Positions 32,965 through 41,308 of a stretch of DNA of 64,000 bases are shown here, one piece after another. The stretch is taken from the NCBI GenBank assembly GCA_023410875.1, contig JAEYPH010000122.1, positions 40,461 through 104,460 of the forward strand. The letters are read 5' to 3'. Origin of the DNA: Bacillota bacterium (GTDB lineage: Bacteria; Bacillota; Clostridia; Christensenellales; UMGS416). The first letter of the stretch is position 1. Each line of letters starts with the position of its first letter. The position numbers and the translations under genes were made by a program. Below the pieces are notes generated by a model. It made no database searches and was not told where the DNA came from. It was given only the letters and a program-made list of their open reading frames with translations.

Positions 32965-33542
32965 TGGACTTCAAGCCCAACGCGATACTGGACGGAATGA
33001 AGCGCGAATATGCGCTCAGGTGCATCTTCACAAGAGACTATGTCAACGAGCGTGGATTCCGCGCAGTGGCGTTCCTTTCAAAAAACGACACAACACAGGC
33101 TGGCGCTTTCTATGGGTGCCCGTCCGCCATGGGCCTTGATGAAAAATGTGACGGCCCATGCGCCAGGTGCTGGGAGCGCCACATCAACGCCTACTACGAC
33201 GCCAAGGACGCCGCCAGCAAGCCGAAGTGGGTTGAGCCGCAAATCGACATGGATGCCTACGTCTCTCTCGGCACGGCGGAGCAGTTCTACAGAACGTCAG
33301 AGATCGGCGAAGAAATCAAGCGCACCAACGCCGACCGGAAAATTCGTGCGTTCATCTCGGCGAACGGCGGGAGCGGCCGGCACGCGATACGGTATGTGTT
33401 GAGAGACAACGATTTTATCATCGTTGACATGTGCGACACAGCGCTTGCCGGTATGATTTCATGCGCTACCGCCGAACTCGCCGAGGCTGTGATAGAGCGC
33501 TACCCGGACGAGCTGCGGCTGCTGATGGGAGGCGACAAGTGA
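32964..33542 (+). CDS. Hypothetical phage protein with cysteine cluster
   Basis: 192 aa, ATG sharing a base with the recT stop. A cysteine group YGCPSAMGLDEKCDGPCARC around residues 50-70 could bind zinc. The rest is mixed alpha/beta without a recognised family. Position inside the recombination module suggests DNA metabolism. Confidence 0.7.
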   Translation: MDFKPNAILDGMKREYALRCIFTRDYVNERGFRAVAFLSKNDTTQAGAFYGCPSAMGLDEKCDGPCARCWERHINAYYDAKDAASKPKWVEPQIDMDAYVSLGTAEQFYRTSEIGEEIKRTNADRKIRAFISANGGSGRHAIRYVLRDNDFIIVDMCDTALAGMISCATAELAEAVIERYPDELRLLMGGDK

Positions 33543-33667
33543 TGGACTTTATCATCGGCGCATGTGTTGGGTTCGTCGTCGGAGCCGTCGTGATCCTGTT
33601 TGCCGTCGCTTTGGGCATGGCAGCACAGCAGGCCGACATTGACGCCGGGTGCGACGACGAGGAGTAG
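33542..33667 (+). CDS. Small single-pass membrane protein
   Basis: 41 aa: one hydrophobic helix (FIIGACVGFVVGAVVILFAV) followed by an acidic tail DIDAGCDDEE. Start overlaps the previous stop. No family recognised. Confidence 0.6.
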   Translation: MDFIIGACVGFVVGAVVILFAVALGMAAQQADIDAGCDDEE

Positions 33668-33670
33668 GCC

Positions 33671-34372
33671 ATGCTCACCAGCTACGCCAGCTCATCCGCC
33701 GGCAATCTGTACGCCGTCAGCGACGGCGAAACGAAGATCCTTCTGGAGTGCGGACTGCCGTTCAAGCGGCTCTCCGCCCTCCTGGGCCATCATGTGACCG
33801 ACTACGCCGCGTGCTTCATCAGCCACGAGCATAACGACCACGCATACCACCAGGGCGACCAGAACACGGCCCTGGAGCTCTCCAAACGCGGCCTGCCCAT
33901 CTACTGCCACCCAGACACAGCGAAGGCGCTGGAGATCGAAGCAGAGGCCGACTTCATGGCCCCGGGTGCATGCCAGCGCGTTGGCTCTCTGGTAGTGACG
34001 GCAATCGAGGCACATCACGACGTGCCGTGCAACGGCTACCTGATCGGCAGCATCCGGACCGGCGAGAAGCTGCTGTTTGCTATTGACACCATGTATATCA
34101 AGGCCCGGTTCTCCGGCCTGACCGAGATCGCCGTCGAGTGCAATTTCTCCTTTGAGGCTATGCGCAGCGACGACGCGCCGGCCAGCCTCAAGCGCAGGAT
34201 CATGGACAGCCACATGGCCGTCGAGACCTTCCTGCAGTTCTGCGCGGCCAACGACATGGCCAGGGTGAAGCAGATCCACCTGCTCCATATGAGCAATGAC
34301 CGCGGCAACGCGGACCTATTCCGCCGGATGGTACAAGAGGCCACCGGTTGCCCTACAGAGGTATGCAAATGA
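33671..34372 (+). CDS. MBL-fold metallo-hydrolase (candidate nuclease partner of RecT)
   Basis: 233 aa. Metal-binding motif H52-x-H54-x-D56-H57 (SHEHNDHAY), later His ligands in AHHDVP and LLHMSNDRGN, and an Asp in FAIDTMYI. The closest pattern is the YycJ-like group of MBL hydrolases, often found beside recT in Gram-positive phages. MBL folds include DNA exonucleases, so it could make the single strands RecT needs; this is inference. Confidence 0.88.
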   Translation: MLTSYASSSAGNLYAVSDGETKILLECGLPFKRLSALLGHHVTDYAACFISHEHNDHAYHQGDQNTALELSKRGLPIYCHPDTAKALEIEAEADFMAPGACQRVGSLVVTAIEAHHDVPCNGYLIGSIRTGEKLLFAIDTMYIKARFSGLTEIAVECNFSFEAMRSDDAPASLKRRIMDSHMAVETFLQFCAANDMARVKQIHLLHMSNDRGNADLFRRMVQEATGCPTEVCK

Positions 34373-34515
34373 ACGAAACCTATGAAATCATCTGCGAGCT
34401 GATCGGCATGCTCGCGGCCGCCCAAGGCCTGGACGATACCACCGCCATCAAGCGCGTGTGCGCACAGGTGGAGAAGAGTTTGCGGTGCGATGTGCTGCCG
34501 GAGGCTGGGCGGTGA
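34369..34515 (+). CDS. Hypothetical phage protein
   Basis: 48 aa, ATGA overlap with the MBL gene and GTGA overlap with the radical SAM gene. Predicted helical (ETYEIICELIGMLAAAQGL). No family recognised. Confidence 0.55.
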   Translation: MNETYEIICELIGMLAAAQGLDDTTAIKRVCAQVEKSLRCDVLPEAGR

Positions 34516-35366
34516 AGATCGCTCGCGTATTCCCACGCTGTACCCATGCTACACCGACCGATGCGCTTGCTTACGTGGGGCTGCCGCCGCTGTTAGCTAT
34601 GCCAGAGGTTGACGAGGTACACGTCAGCGCGACCTTCACCTATGACCTGCCGGAAGCTGAGCGGTTGGCAGAGGCATGGCGGGTCTCAGGGGTATCGGTC
34701 AGGTTGGGCGGCCCGGCGACCGGGCAGCGCGGAGATGAGTTCACACCAGGCATGTACCTGCGGGAGGGGTACACCATCACCAGCCGGGGATGCCCAAATC
34801 GCTGCTGGTTCTGTTCGGTCCCCAAGCGTGAGGGCGGATTGCGAGAGCTGGAAATCAAGCCGGGATACAACATCCTGGACGATAATCTGCTGGGATGCTC
34901 CGAGACACATATTCGCGCTGTGTTCGCAATGCTGGAGGCTCAGAAGGAGCGGACGCTCCTGACCGGAGGGCTGGAAGCCAAGCTCCTGCGGCCGTGGCAC
35001 ATTGACCTGATGCTGCGCAAGCGCCCGAAGCGGATGTACTTTGCCTATGACACGCCGGACGATCTGGAGCCGCTCATAGCCGCCGGCCACATGCTGAGGG
35101 AATCGGGGATCTCCATGACCACCACTTATTGCTATGTGCTGATCGGCTACCCAGGCGACACCATGGCCAAGGCAGAACGCCGCCTGATCGATACAGTCAA
35201 GGCCGGATTCATCCCAATGGCCATGCTTTGGAAGGATGAAGCCGGGCACGAGGACAAGAGTTGGCGCCGATTTCAGGGCCTGTGGGCCAGGCCGGCGATC
35301 ATTAACGCGAGGCTGGCCAGTGGAGAGATACGGCTACAAAACGAAGGGGATGACTCCAATACATGA
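34512..35366 (+). CDS. Phage-encoded radical SAM protein (unknown reaction)
   Basis: 284 aa, GTG start overlapping the previous stop. [4Fe-4S] motif C94-x3-C98-x2-C101 in SRGCPNRCWFC. The N-terminal 90 residues (MPEVDEVHVSATFTYDL, VRLGGPATG) resemble the cobalamin-binding-like domain of B12-type radical SAM enzymes, without the usual DxHxxG. The C-terminal barrel includes CYVLIGYPGDT. Substrate unknown; placed between recombination genes and a DNA methyltransferase. Confidence 0.87.
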   Translation: MKIARVFPRCTHATPTDALAYVGLPPLLAMPEVDEVHVSATFTYDLPEAERLAEAWRVSGVSVRLGGPATGQRGDEFTPGMYLREGYTITSRGCPNRCWFCSVPKREGGLRELEIKPGYNILDDNLLGCSETHIRAVFAMLEAQKERTLLTGGLEAKLLRPWHIDLMLRKRPKRMYFAYDTPDDLEPLIAAGHMLRESGISMTTTYCYVLIGYPGDTMAKAERRLIDTVKAGFIPMAMLWKDEAGHEDKSWRRFQGLWARPAIINARLASGEIRLQNEGDDSNT

Positions 35367-35551
35367 AAATCTACGACAAATCCAACCACACCCTCCTCGC
35401 CGTCGATCACGCCATGCCGAACGCGCCGGAGGAGCTGACGCTGCTGGCCTATGTGCTCAAGATGCACCCGGCGCTGGTGCGCTATGCGGCGGCGGTGGAG
35501 GATTCCTACTACAACCTGGTTGAGGAACGGAAAAGGAGCGCAGCCAAGTGA
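35363..35551 (+). CDS. Hypothetical phage protein
   Basis: 62 aa, ATGA overlap with the radical SAM gene and GTGA overlap with the methyltransferase. Helical and soluble; no family recognised. Confidence 0.6.
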   Translation: MKIYDKSNHTLLAVDHAMPNAPEELTLLAYVLKMHPALVRYAAAVEDSYYNLVEERKRSAAK

Positions 35552-36717
35552 GTCCGTACTTTCAAAATGAAATGGGCCAGTTATACAACGGCGACGCGCT
35601 GACCGTCCTGCAAGAGTTGCCAGCAGAGAGCGTGCACACCGTAGTCACATCGCCGCCCTATTGGGGGCTCCGGGACTACGGGGCCGATGGGCAGTTGGGC
35701 CTTGAGGCCACGCCAGAGGAGTATATCGCACGCATGGTGGCGGTGTTCGCCGAGGTGCGCCGGGTGCTGCGTAAGGACGGGACGCTGTGGCTCAATATGG
35801 GAGATGGGTATGCCGGGAATAAGCCAGTCGGGCAGATCCCGGGTGATCCGACGGTGGGCGTCCGCGCCCTTGGAGGCATGGTGTATCCCGGAAAGTCTAC
35901 GCCGCGCGGACTCAAGCCCAAAGACCTGATCGGCATGCCCTGGCGGTTAGCCTTCGCGCTGCAGGCTGATGGATGGTATCTCCGTCAGGACATCATCTGG
36001 AGCAAGCCCAACCCAATGCCAGAGAGTGTACGGGACCGGTGTACCAAGTCGCACGAGTATATCTTCCTGCTGAGCAAATCGCCTAAGTATTACTTCGACG
36101 CAGCGGCCATCCGGGAGCCACTGGCAAAATCCTCCATTGCGCGGCTATCTCAGGATCTCGAGAATCAGGCAGGCAGCGGCCGGGCAAATGGCGGTGCAAA
36201 GGCCAACGGCAGCATGAAGGCGGTGAGCCGCAGAGACACATTTGAGCGCAGCGGCCCCGTGTCTGAACTCATCATCCCGGGGCAACGCGTCGCACAACAT
36301 CGCCCAAACCGGAGCAGCGGAAATAAGGCGCGCAAGTACGGCGAGGACCGTGACCGCCCCGGCTCGCACTTGGGCGCGTCAATCCCGTGGGAGGGAGCCA
36401 CGCGCAACAAGCGTGATGTGTGGATAGTGGCCACGGCGGCCTGCAAGGAGGCCCACTTTGCAACATTCCCACCGGCGTTGATCACCCCGTGCATCGCGGC
36501 CGGCGCTCCGACCGGCGGCGTGGTGCTCGATCCCTTTATGGGCAGCGGCACAGTCGCCAGAGTGGCGCAGGCGCAAGGCAGAAAGTGGGTGGGGATTGAG
36601 ATCAACCGGTCCCACTGTGACATGACCGTGAAGTCGCTGGCGCTGCCGGATGCGCCGCTACTCGATCTGATTGGAGGTGCGGGCGGTGCCGAACCGGATA
36701 CTCTACGACGACCTTAA
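35548..36717 (+). CDS. DNA methyltransferase, N4-cytosine/N6-adenine type
   Basis: 389 aa from GTG. Catalytic motif IV T-S35-P-P-Y38-W-G at the N-terminus and the SAM-binding motif I VLDPFMGSGT near residue 330, the beta-class order. SPPY is typical of N4-cytosine enzymes but also occurs in N6-adenine ones. No restriction enzyme is adjacent, so it probably protects phage DNA from host restriction or marks DNA for regulation. The segment between is rich in basic residues (target recognition). Confidence 0.92.
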   Translation: MSPYFQNEMGQLYNGDALTVLQELPAESVHTVVTSPPYWGLRDYGADGQLGLEATPEEYIARMVAVFAEVRRVLRKDGTLWLNMGDGYAGNKPVGQIPGDPTVGVRALGGMVYPGKSTPRGLKPKDLIGMPWRLAFALQADGWYLRQDIIWSKPNPMPESVRDRCTKSHEYIFLLSKSPKYYFDAAAIREPLAKSSIARLSQDLENQAGSGRANGGAKANGSMKAVSRRDTFERSGPVSELIIPGQRVAQHRPNRSSGNKARKYGEDRDRPGSHLGASIPWEGATRNKRDVWIVATAACKEAHFATFPPALITPCIAAGAPTGGVVLDPFMGSGTVARVAQAQGRKWVGIEINRSHCDMTVKSLALPDAPLLDLIGGAGGAEPDTLRRP

Positions 36718-37459
36718 GGGCAGCGACAAATATAACGCGGTGTCGCCTGCCGCCAGAGACCTGTACGTGCGCCTGCTCCTGTGTGCAGACGACTTCGGGC
36801 GCTACTTCGCAAACCCAGTGATCGTTGCCCGCGAAGCATACCCAACACTGGAGGCGATGACGTCGAAGCAGGTTGGACCGCTGCTTGATATTCTCGCCGA
36901 CGCCGGGCTGATTGTGCGGTACAAGGTCGGAAAAGACGACTACTTGCTTATCACAAACTGGCGGCAGCGGACCCGCGCCATGAAGTCAAAATACCCAGCG
37001 CCGGACGAACAGCCGGCATATGACGGTCATCCGTCAGTCATGCGACAGTCACCCGCGCACGGAGACGGAGACGGAGACGGAGACGGAGACGGAGACGGCG
37101 CTGCCGCGCCTGCCCCTTCCATCGCCCCGGCGCTGATCGTCGAGATGTACAACACCATCTGTGTTGACCTGCCAAAGGTGAGGGGCCTGACTGAGAGCCG
37201 ACGCAAGCACTTACTGCCGCGAATCAAAGAGCACCCGGACATTGAGTGGTGGCGGCGGCTTTTCCAGCGGGTGCAGACCACACCGTTCTGCACAGGCGAC
37301 AACGACCGCGGGTGGCGGGCCGACTTCGGGTGGTTGATCGAGAACGACACCAACGCGCTTAAGGTGCTGGAGGGGAAATATGATGGAGGTGGACGACGTG
37401 GCAGAGCGGCAAACGGCAGGCCGATCGACAGCGCACCAAACGACGGGGAGCCCTTCTGA
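36686..37459 (+). CDS. Phage replication initiator / replisome organiser-like protein
   Basis: 257 aa from GTG 36686 (GGAGGTGC upstream), overlapping the methyltransferase by 32 bases. N-terminal winged-helix-like domain (YNAVSPAARDLYVRLLLCADDFGRYF...LLDILADAGLIVRY), then a linker of six Gly-Asp pairs encoded by a 6-bp tandem repeat, then WWRRLFQRVQTTPFC...WRADFGWLIENDTNALKVLEG, the typical C-terminus of phage replisome organisers that load helicase. The helicase loader follows. Confidence 0.85.
   Translation: MPNRILYDDLKGSDKYNAVSPAARDLYVRLLLCADDFGRYFANPVIVAREAYPTLEAMTSKQVGPLLDILADAGLIVRYKVGKDDYLLITNWRQRTRAMKSKYPAPDEQPAYDGHPSVMRQSPAHGDGDGDGDGDGDGAAAPAPSIAPALIVEMYNTICVDLPKVRGLTESRRKHLLPRIKEHPDIEWWRRLFQRVQTTPFCTGDNDRGWRADFGWLIENDTNALKVLEGKYDGGGRRGRAANGRPIDSAPNDGEPF
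37061..37096 (+). repeat. Hexanucleotide tandem repeat (GGAGAC)x6
   Basis: Six perfect GGAGAC units inside the replication initiator gene, encoding a Gly-Asp linker. Units of 6 bp keep the frame, so copy-number change would only alter linker length. Confidence 0.95.
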
Positions 37460-38255
37460 CGCCCGCTGCCCAGAGTGTGGCCACGAGCTCGCGGTGCTCC
37501 ACATCCCGACATGGAAGCCGGTCAAGCTGCCGGATGGCAGCATCGGCACCGAACAGAGCAGCCGCTCCATGTTCGCCACCTGCCCGTGCCAGATTGAGCG
37601 CATGGAGCGCGAGGAGGCCGCGCGGAAGGCCCGGGAGCGCCAGGACCACATCGCCCGCATCATCCGCGACGCCGGCACGTCGCCGCGCCTGCAGGCCGCC
37701 TCGTTTGAAAGCTGGAGGCATTCGCCGGCGACCGAGGACGCCTACACCAAGGCCGTGCAGTGCGCCGAGGACATTGCCGCCGGCAAGACCGACTGCGGGC
37801 TCATCATCCTGGGCAGCAACGGCAACGGCAAGAGCCACCTGGCCGAGAGCATCGGCAAGCGCATCGCCCAGAGCGGGAAAACCTATGTGTTCCGCAGCGT
37901 GCCAGAGCTGCTGATCGACATCCGGCGCACCTTCGACAAGGACGCCAACGCAGAGACCGACCTGATGCACACGCTGACCACCTGTGACCTGCTGGTGCTG
38001 GACGACCTGGGCGCGGAGAAATGGAGTGAGTGGACCGAGGAGCGCCTGTTCGTGATCGTGGACGCCCGCTACCGGCGGCAGAAAAACATTGTCGTGACCA
38101 GCAACGCGCCGAAGATGGCCGGCACCGACAAGGAGCCTGGGCTGCGCGAGCTCGCCGGGCCAAGGATATACGACAGGCTCCTGGAGATGTGCGGCTGGGT
38201 CGTAAACGGCGGAGAGAGCCAGCGGCGGCGGGCGCAGATCGAGAGGGCCCGATGA
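37380..38255 (+). CDS. DnaC-like helicase loader ATPase
   Basis: 291 aa, overlapping the initiator gene by 80 bases; CTGGAGGGG precedes ATG. N-terminal zinc ribbon (C30PEC33 and C68PC70), AAA+ domain with Walker A GSNGNGKS (145-152), Walker B LLVLDDLGAE (D208/D209), and sensor TSNAPK. Loads the host DnaB-type helicase at the phage origin; no phage helicase or polymerase was found. Confidence 0.92.
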   Translation: MMEVDDVAERQTAGRSTAHQTTGSPSDARCPECGHELAVLHIPTWKPVKLPDGSIGTEQSSRSMFATCPCQIERMEREEAARKARERQDHIARIIRDAGTSPRLQAASFESWRHSPATEDAYTKAVQCAEDIAAGKTDCGLIILGSNGNGKSHLAESIGKRIAQSGKTYVFRSVPELLIDIRRTFDKDANAETDLMHTLTTCDLLVLDDLGAEKWSEWTEERLFVIVDARYRRQKNIVVTSNAPKMAGTDKEPGLRELAGPRIYDRLLEMCGWVVNGGESQRRRAQIERAR

Positions 38256-38632
38256 ACTGGACGGCCGCCGACGTCATCGCATACCTGCGCCGCACCGGCC
38301 AGCCGATTCCTGAGTGGCTGGAGAACGCCAAGGAGCCCAAAGCCAGCAAGTACCACAACGAGCCCGCGACAATTGACGGCATCCGGTTCGACAGCCGCCG
38401 CGAGGCCAGACGCTGGTGCGAGCTGCGCCTGCTGGAGCAGGCCGGTGAGATCACGGAGCTCAAGCGGCAGATGCCTTTCCGGCTGGCCGGCGGCATCAAG
38501 TACGTGGCCGACTTCACCTACATGGACCATGGGCAACTGGTGATCGAGGATGTCAAGGGCGTGAGGACGGCGGTTTATCGCATCAAGAAACGGCTGATGA
38601 AAGAGGCCGGGTATGAGATCAAGGAAGTGTAG
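38252..38632 (+). CDS. DUF1064 protein, PD-(D/E)xK nuclease-like
   Basis: 126 aa, ATGA overlap with the loader. SKYHNEPATIDGIRFDSRREA and the pattern VADFTY...LVIEDVKG give the D-x(n)-(D/E)-x-K arrangement of restriction-endonuclease folds and match DUF1064. Usually located beside phage replication genes and possibly a junction resolvase; not demonstrated. Confidence 0.85.
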   Translation: MNWTAADVIAYLRRTGQPIPEWLENAKEPKASKYHNEPATIDGIRFDSRREARRWCELRLLEQAGEITELKRQMPFRLAGGIKYVADFTYMDHGQLVIEDVKGVRTAVYRIKKRLMKEAGYEIKEV

Positions 38633-38703
38633 GCCCGCCGCGCCAGAACGCGCCACACGCGCGATATGAGCGGCACAGGGGCATGCAGGACGATGGAGGC
38701 GAT

Positions 38704-39339
38704 ATGGACAACATCGACAAGATAATCCTTGACCTTTGCGGCGGAACAGGGGCGTGGAGCAAGCCTTACCGTGATGCTGGGTACGACGTGCGGCTGGTGA
38801 CGCTGCCAGACAACGACGTTCGGACATACATACCGCCGGCGGGTGTGTACGGGATACTGGCAGCGCCGCCGCGTACGGAGTTTTCAATAGCGAAAGGCGC
38901 TAGCCCGCGCGACCTGGCCGGCGCGATGGAAATCGTGGAGGCGTGCCTGCGGATAATCTGGAGCTGCCGGCTTAGTGGATCTTTAAGGTTTTGGGCGCTC
39001 GAAAATCCGCGCGGGTTCCTTCGACAGTTTTTGGGCATCCCAAAATTTACGTTTGAGCAGTGGCAATACGGCGGAGATAAGCGCAAGGCCACAGATTTGT
39101 GGGGGTATTTTGCGTCGCCAAGCCCAACGGTCGTTGAGATGCCGCCGCTGTTCGCGGCTTACTACACTCAACGCAATCCGTGTGGAAGCAGCAACGGTCG
39201 CGCATGGGGAAAGCTGCAATACCCGCCGGAGTTCGCCGAATACATCCGCAGGCAGCCTGGATATGCAGCACAGAGAGCCGCCGCGCGCGCCATAACCCCG
39301 CCCGGATTCGCGCAGGCATTCTTCCGGGCAAACCGATGA
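38704..39339 (+). CDS. C5-cytosine-methylase-like protein lacking the catalytic cysteine
   Basis: 211 aa from ATG 38704 (GGAGG upstream). SAM-binding motif I LDLCGGTGAWSKP is intact. In relatives the catalytic loop reads APPC-T-x-F-S; here residue 57 is Arg in AAPPRTEFS (codon CGT, one transition from TGT). The ENPRGFLRQF segment resembles motif VI. Without Cys57 it should not methylate cytosine. It may be a decayed enzyme, a DNA-binding remnant, or a methylase with another chemistry. Confidence 0.8.
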   Translation: MDNIDKIILDLCGGTGAWSKPYRDAGYDVRLVTLPDNDVRTYIPPAGVYGILAAPPRTEFSIAKGASPRDLAGAMEIVEACLRIIWSCRLSGSLRFWALENPRGFLRQFLGIPKFTFEQWQYGGDKRKATDLWGYFASPSPTVVEMPPLFAAYYTQRNPCGSSNGRAWGKLQYPPEFAEYIRRQPGYAAQRAAARAITPPGFAQAFFRANR

Positions 39340-39372
39340 TGAGAGCCGCACAGCGGCAGCAGGGGGCAAGGG

Positions 39373-39537
39373 ATGATCTTTTGCGACAAGTGCAGATTTG
39401 CGCTTTGCGATTTTTGCAGGTATTGCACGCATGGAGCGCTTACAGAACCGACCGGGTGCACGCTTCACCCTGAGCTGTTTAGCGAAACTGGATACTGTGA
39501 CGACTACCATTGCGCACAAGCGGAACCGAAGCCGTAG
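39373..39537 (+). CDS. Small cysteine-rich phage protein
   Basis: 54 aa: MIFCDKCRFALCDFCRYC gives three overlapping CxxC-type pairs in the first 18 residues, followed by further Cys and His residues. Probably a zinc knuckle. AAGGG directly precedes ATG, a weak site. No family recognised. Confidence 0.55.
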   Translation: MIFCDKCRFALCDFCRYCTHGALTEPTGCTLHPELFSETGYCDDYHCAQAEPKP

Positions 39538-39548
39538 GAGGGCAAGTA

Positions 39549-40268
39549 ATGCAGACGATTTACACGCCGAAGGGCAGAGCCCTTGAATACGCGCCGCTGG
39601 CGCTGAACATCTACAGCGGGTGCTCACACGGTTGCACCTACTGCTACATGCGGCCCATGCATGAGCGGTTCCACGGGGCGGGCAGCTTCAATACGCCGGT
39701 GTACCGCGAGGGGCTTACGGTGGCGCTCCACGAAGCGCTGGACACCGGTAAGTATGCCGGAAAGACCGTGCATCTGTGCTTTTCATGCGACCCGTACCCG
39801 GCTGGCATCGACACGACGCCCACGCGGGATGTTATCCAGCTGCTCAAACAGGTAGGCTGCCATGTGCAGATCCTGACCAAGGGCGGCACCCGGGCGCAGC
39901 GGGACTTCGACCTGCTGGATGATCAGGACTGGTTCGGGGTGACGGTGGCCGGAACTGAGGCCCAGCAGAGGGAACTGGAGCCTGGCGCTGCTGACATTAA
40001 CGACAGGCTTATGGCGCTCGTTGATGCCAGTGCGATGGGAATCAAAACCTGGGTGAGCTTTGAGCCGGTATACAGCGAAAAGGTCGTGTTCGATTGGCTA
40101 AAAACGGCGCATTGGGTGGATCAGTTCCGCATCGGTAAGCTGAACCACTATTCCAGCGGCATTAACTGGGGCGTCTTTGGCCGCGAGTGCGAACGGCTGG
40201 CAGCGCTGTACGGCAGGAACATCAAGATCAAGGACGATCTGAGGAAGGAGATGGAGAACCATGCCTAA
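39549..40268 (+). CDS. Radical SAM protein of the spore-photoproduct-lyase-like group (COG1533)
   Basis: 239 aa from ATG 39549 (GGAGGGC upstream). C25-x3-C29-x2-C32 in YSGCSHGCTYCYM, then FSCDPYPAG, QILTKGG and VSFEPV, the strand order of COG1533 enzymes. These include DNA repair lyases and uncharacterised phage members. Substrate unknown; it is the second radical SAM gene in this prophage, unrelated to the first outside the cluster motif. Confidence 0.87.
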   Translation: MQTIYTPKGRALEYAPLALNIYSGCSHGCTYCYMRPMHERFHGAGSFNTPVYREGLTVALHEALDTGKYAGKTVHLCFSCDPYPAGIDTTPTRDVIQLLKQVGCHVQILTKGGTRAQRDFDLLDDQDWFGVTVAGTEAQQRELEPGAADINDRLMALVDASAMGIKTWVSFEPVYSEKVVFDWLKTAHWVDQFRIGKLNHYSSGINWGVFGRECERLAALYGRNIKIKDDLRKEMENHA

Positions 40269-40620
40269 CATCGACACGCAGGCCGAGCGCGACCTGTTCG
40301 CCGGGACGACGCAGGGCAGATGGGTTGCAGCGCCTATGACGAGTAAGAAGGCTCGGCGCAGCAACGCGACATATTACAAGGTCACGGAACGCGGGAACAT
40401 TGTTGCCTCTGGCTTGACCAAGGAGGACGCAGAACACATCTCTTGCGCCCACAACATCTACCCCGCGCTGCTGGCCGAGATCGACAAGGGGCGGGCAGAG
40501 CGGGAAGAAATGCAGGTTCTTGCGCGCGAAATCATGAGGCGATCTGGCGGGTTTTTGACGCAAGAACACTATGATCACTTGCGGCTGATAGCAGGAGAAG
40601 GAGGACAGAATGAGCGTTAA
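40261..40620 (+). CDS. Hypothetical phage protein
   Basis: 119 aa, overlapping both neighbours by about 10 bases. N-terminus ends in WVAAP...SNATYYKVTERGN, followed by an ISCAHNIYPALLAEI segment seen in many small phage proteins of unknown function, and a charged helical tail. Confidence 0.65.
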   Translation: MPNIDTQAERDLFAGTTQGRWVAAPMTSKKARRSNATYYKVTERGNIVASGLTKEDAEHISCAHNIYPALLAEIDKGRAEREEMQVLAREIMRRSGGFLTQEHYDHLRLIAGEGGQNER

Positions 40621-41308
40621 CACAGAGGAGCTGCGGCGGCTACATGAGGACTGGGTGCGGTTCGAGGGCGCAATTCACGGCGGGACCGGCACAGGCCTTA
40701 CAAACTGCTATTCATACCAAGATGGCCATCACGAATTTGGGAATTGGCTGATTGAAGACTTTGTGCCGATGCTCGACGCCATCGACGCCCAGGCCGCCAC
40801 GATCAAGGCGCAGGCGGAGGAGATTGAACGCAGGATTTGCTGGAAGCGCGCAGATGAAGAGCGACCGGCTTGCGAATGTTACGACTGCGGCATGCCGTAT
40901 CATGATTTTCCTGACATGGTGATTCCAGATGATTTATGGGAAAAAATCAACCCGACACACCATGAGGGCGCTGGCCTTCTGTGCCCGACGTGTATTGCAA
41001 AACGGCTTGACATGCTTGGCTTGTGGTATGACCACATTGGGATTGTCAAGCAAATGTATGCCGACAACACCCGCCTGACCGCTGAAAACGCCGCCCTGCG
41101 CGAGCGGTGTACTGCGGCAGAGATGGACCTTCAGGAGATGGCAGAGCGCACAGAAACATGCACTTGCTGTGCCAAGTACAGAGAGTGTGGAGGGAACGAC
41201 CCGGAAGGTTGCTGGGAGTGGCGCGAACTACGGCGCGGCCCGAAGCCCGCCGCCGAGGAGCTGCCGTTTGTGACTGAGGCGATGCCGGAAGGAGATGCCA
41301 AATGCTGA
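40610..41308 (+). CDS. Hypothetical phage protein with coiled coil and zinc motifs
   Basis: 232 aa. Helical regions around residues 50-75 and 150-180 look like coiled coil. Between them ECYDCG and LLCPTC form a possible zinc ribbon, and TCTCCAKYRECGG near the C-terminus is a second cysteine group. No family recognised. Confidence 0.65.
   Translation: MSVNTEELRRLHEDWVRFEGAIHGGTGTGLTNCYSYQDGHHEFGNWLIEDFVPMLDAIDAQAATIKAQAEEIERRICWKRADEERPACECYDCGMPYHDFPDMVIPDDLWEKINPTHHEGAGLLCPTCIAKRLDMLGLWYDHIGIVKQMYADNTRLTAENAALRERCTAAEMDLQEMAERTETCTCCAKYRECGGNDPEGCWEWRELRRGPKPAAEELPFVTEAMPEGDAKC

Noticed and set aside
37061..37096. Short tandem repeat considered as a CRISPR or iteron array
   Set aside because: Units are 6 bp with no spacers and lie in frame inside a coding linker.
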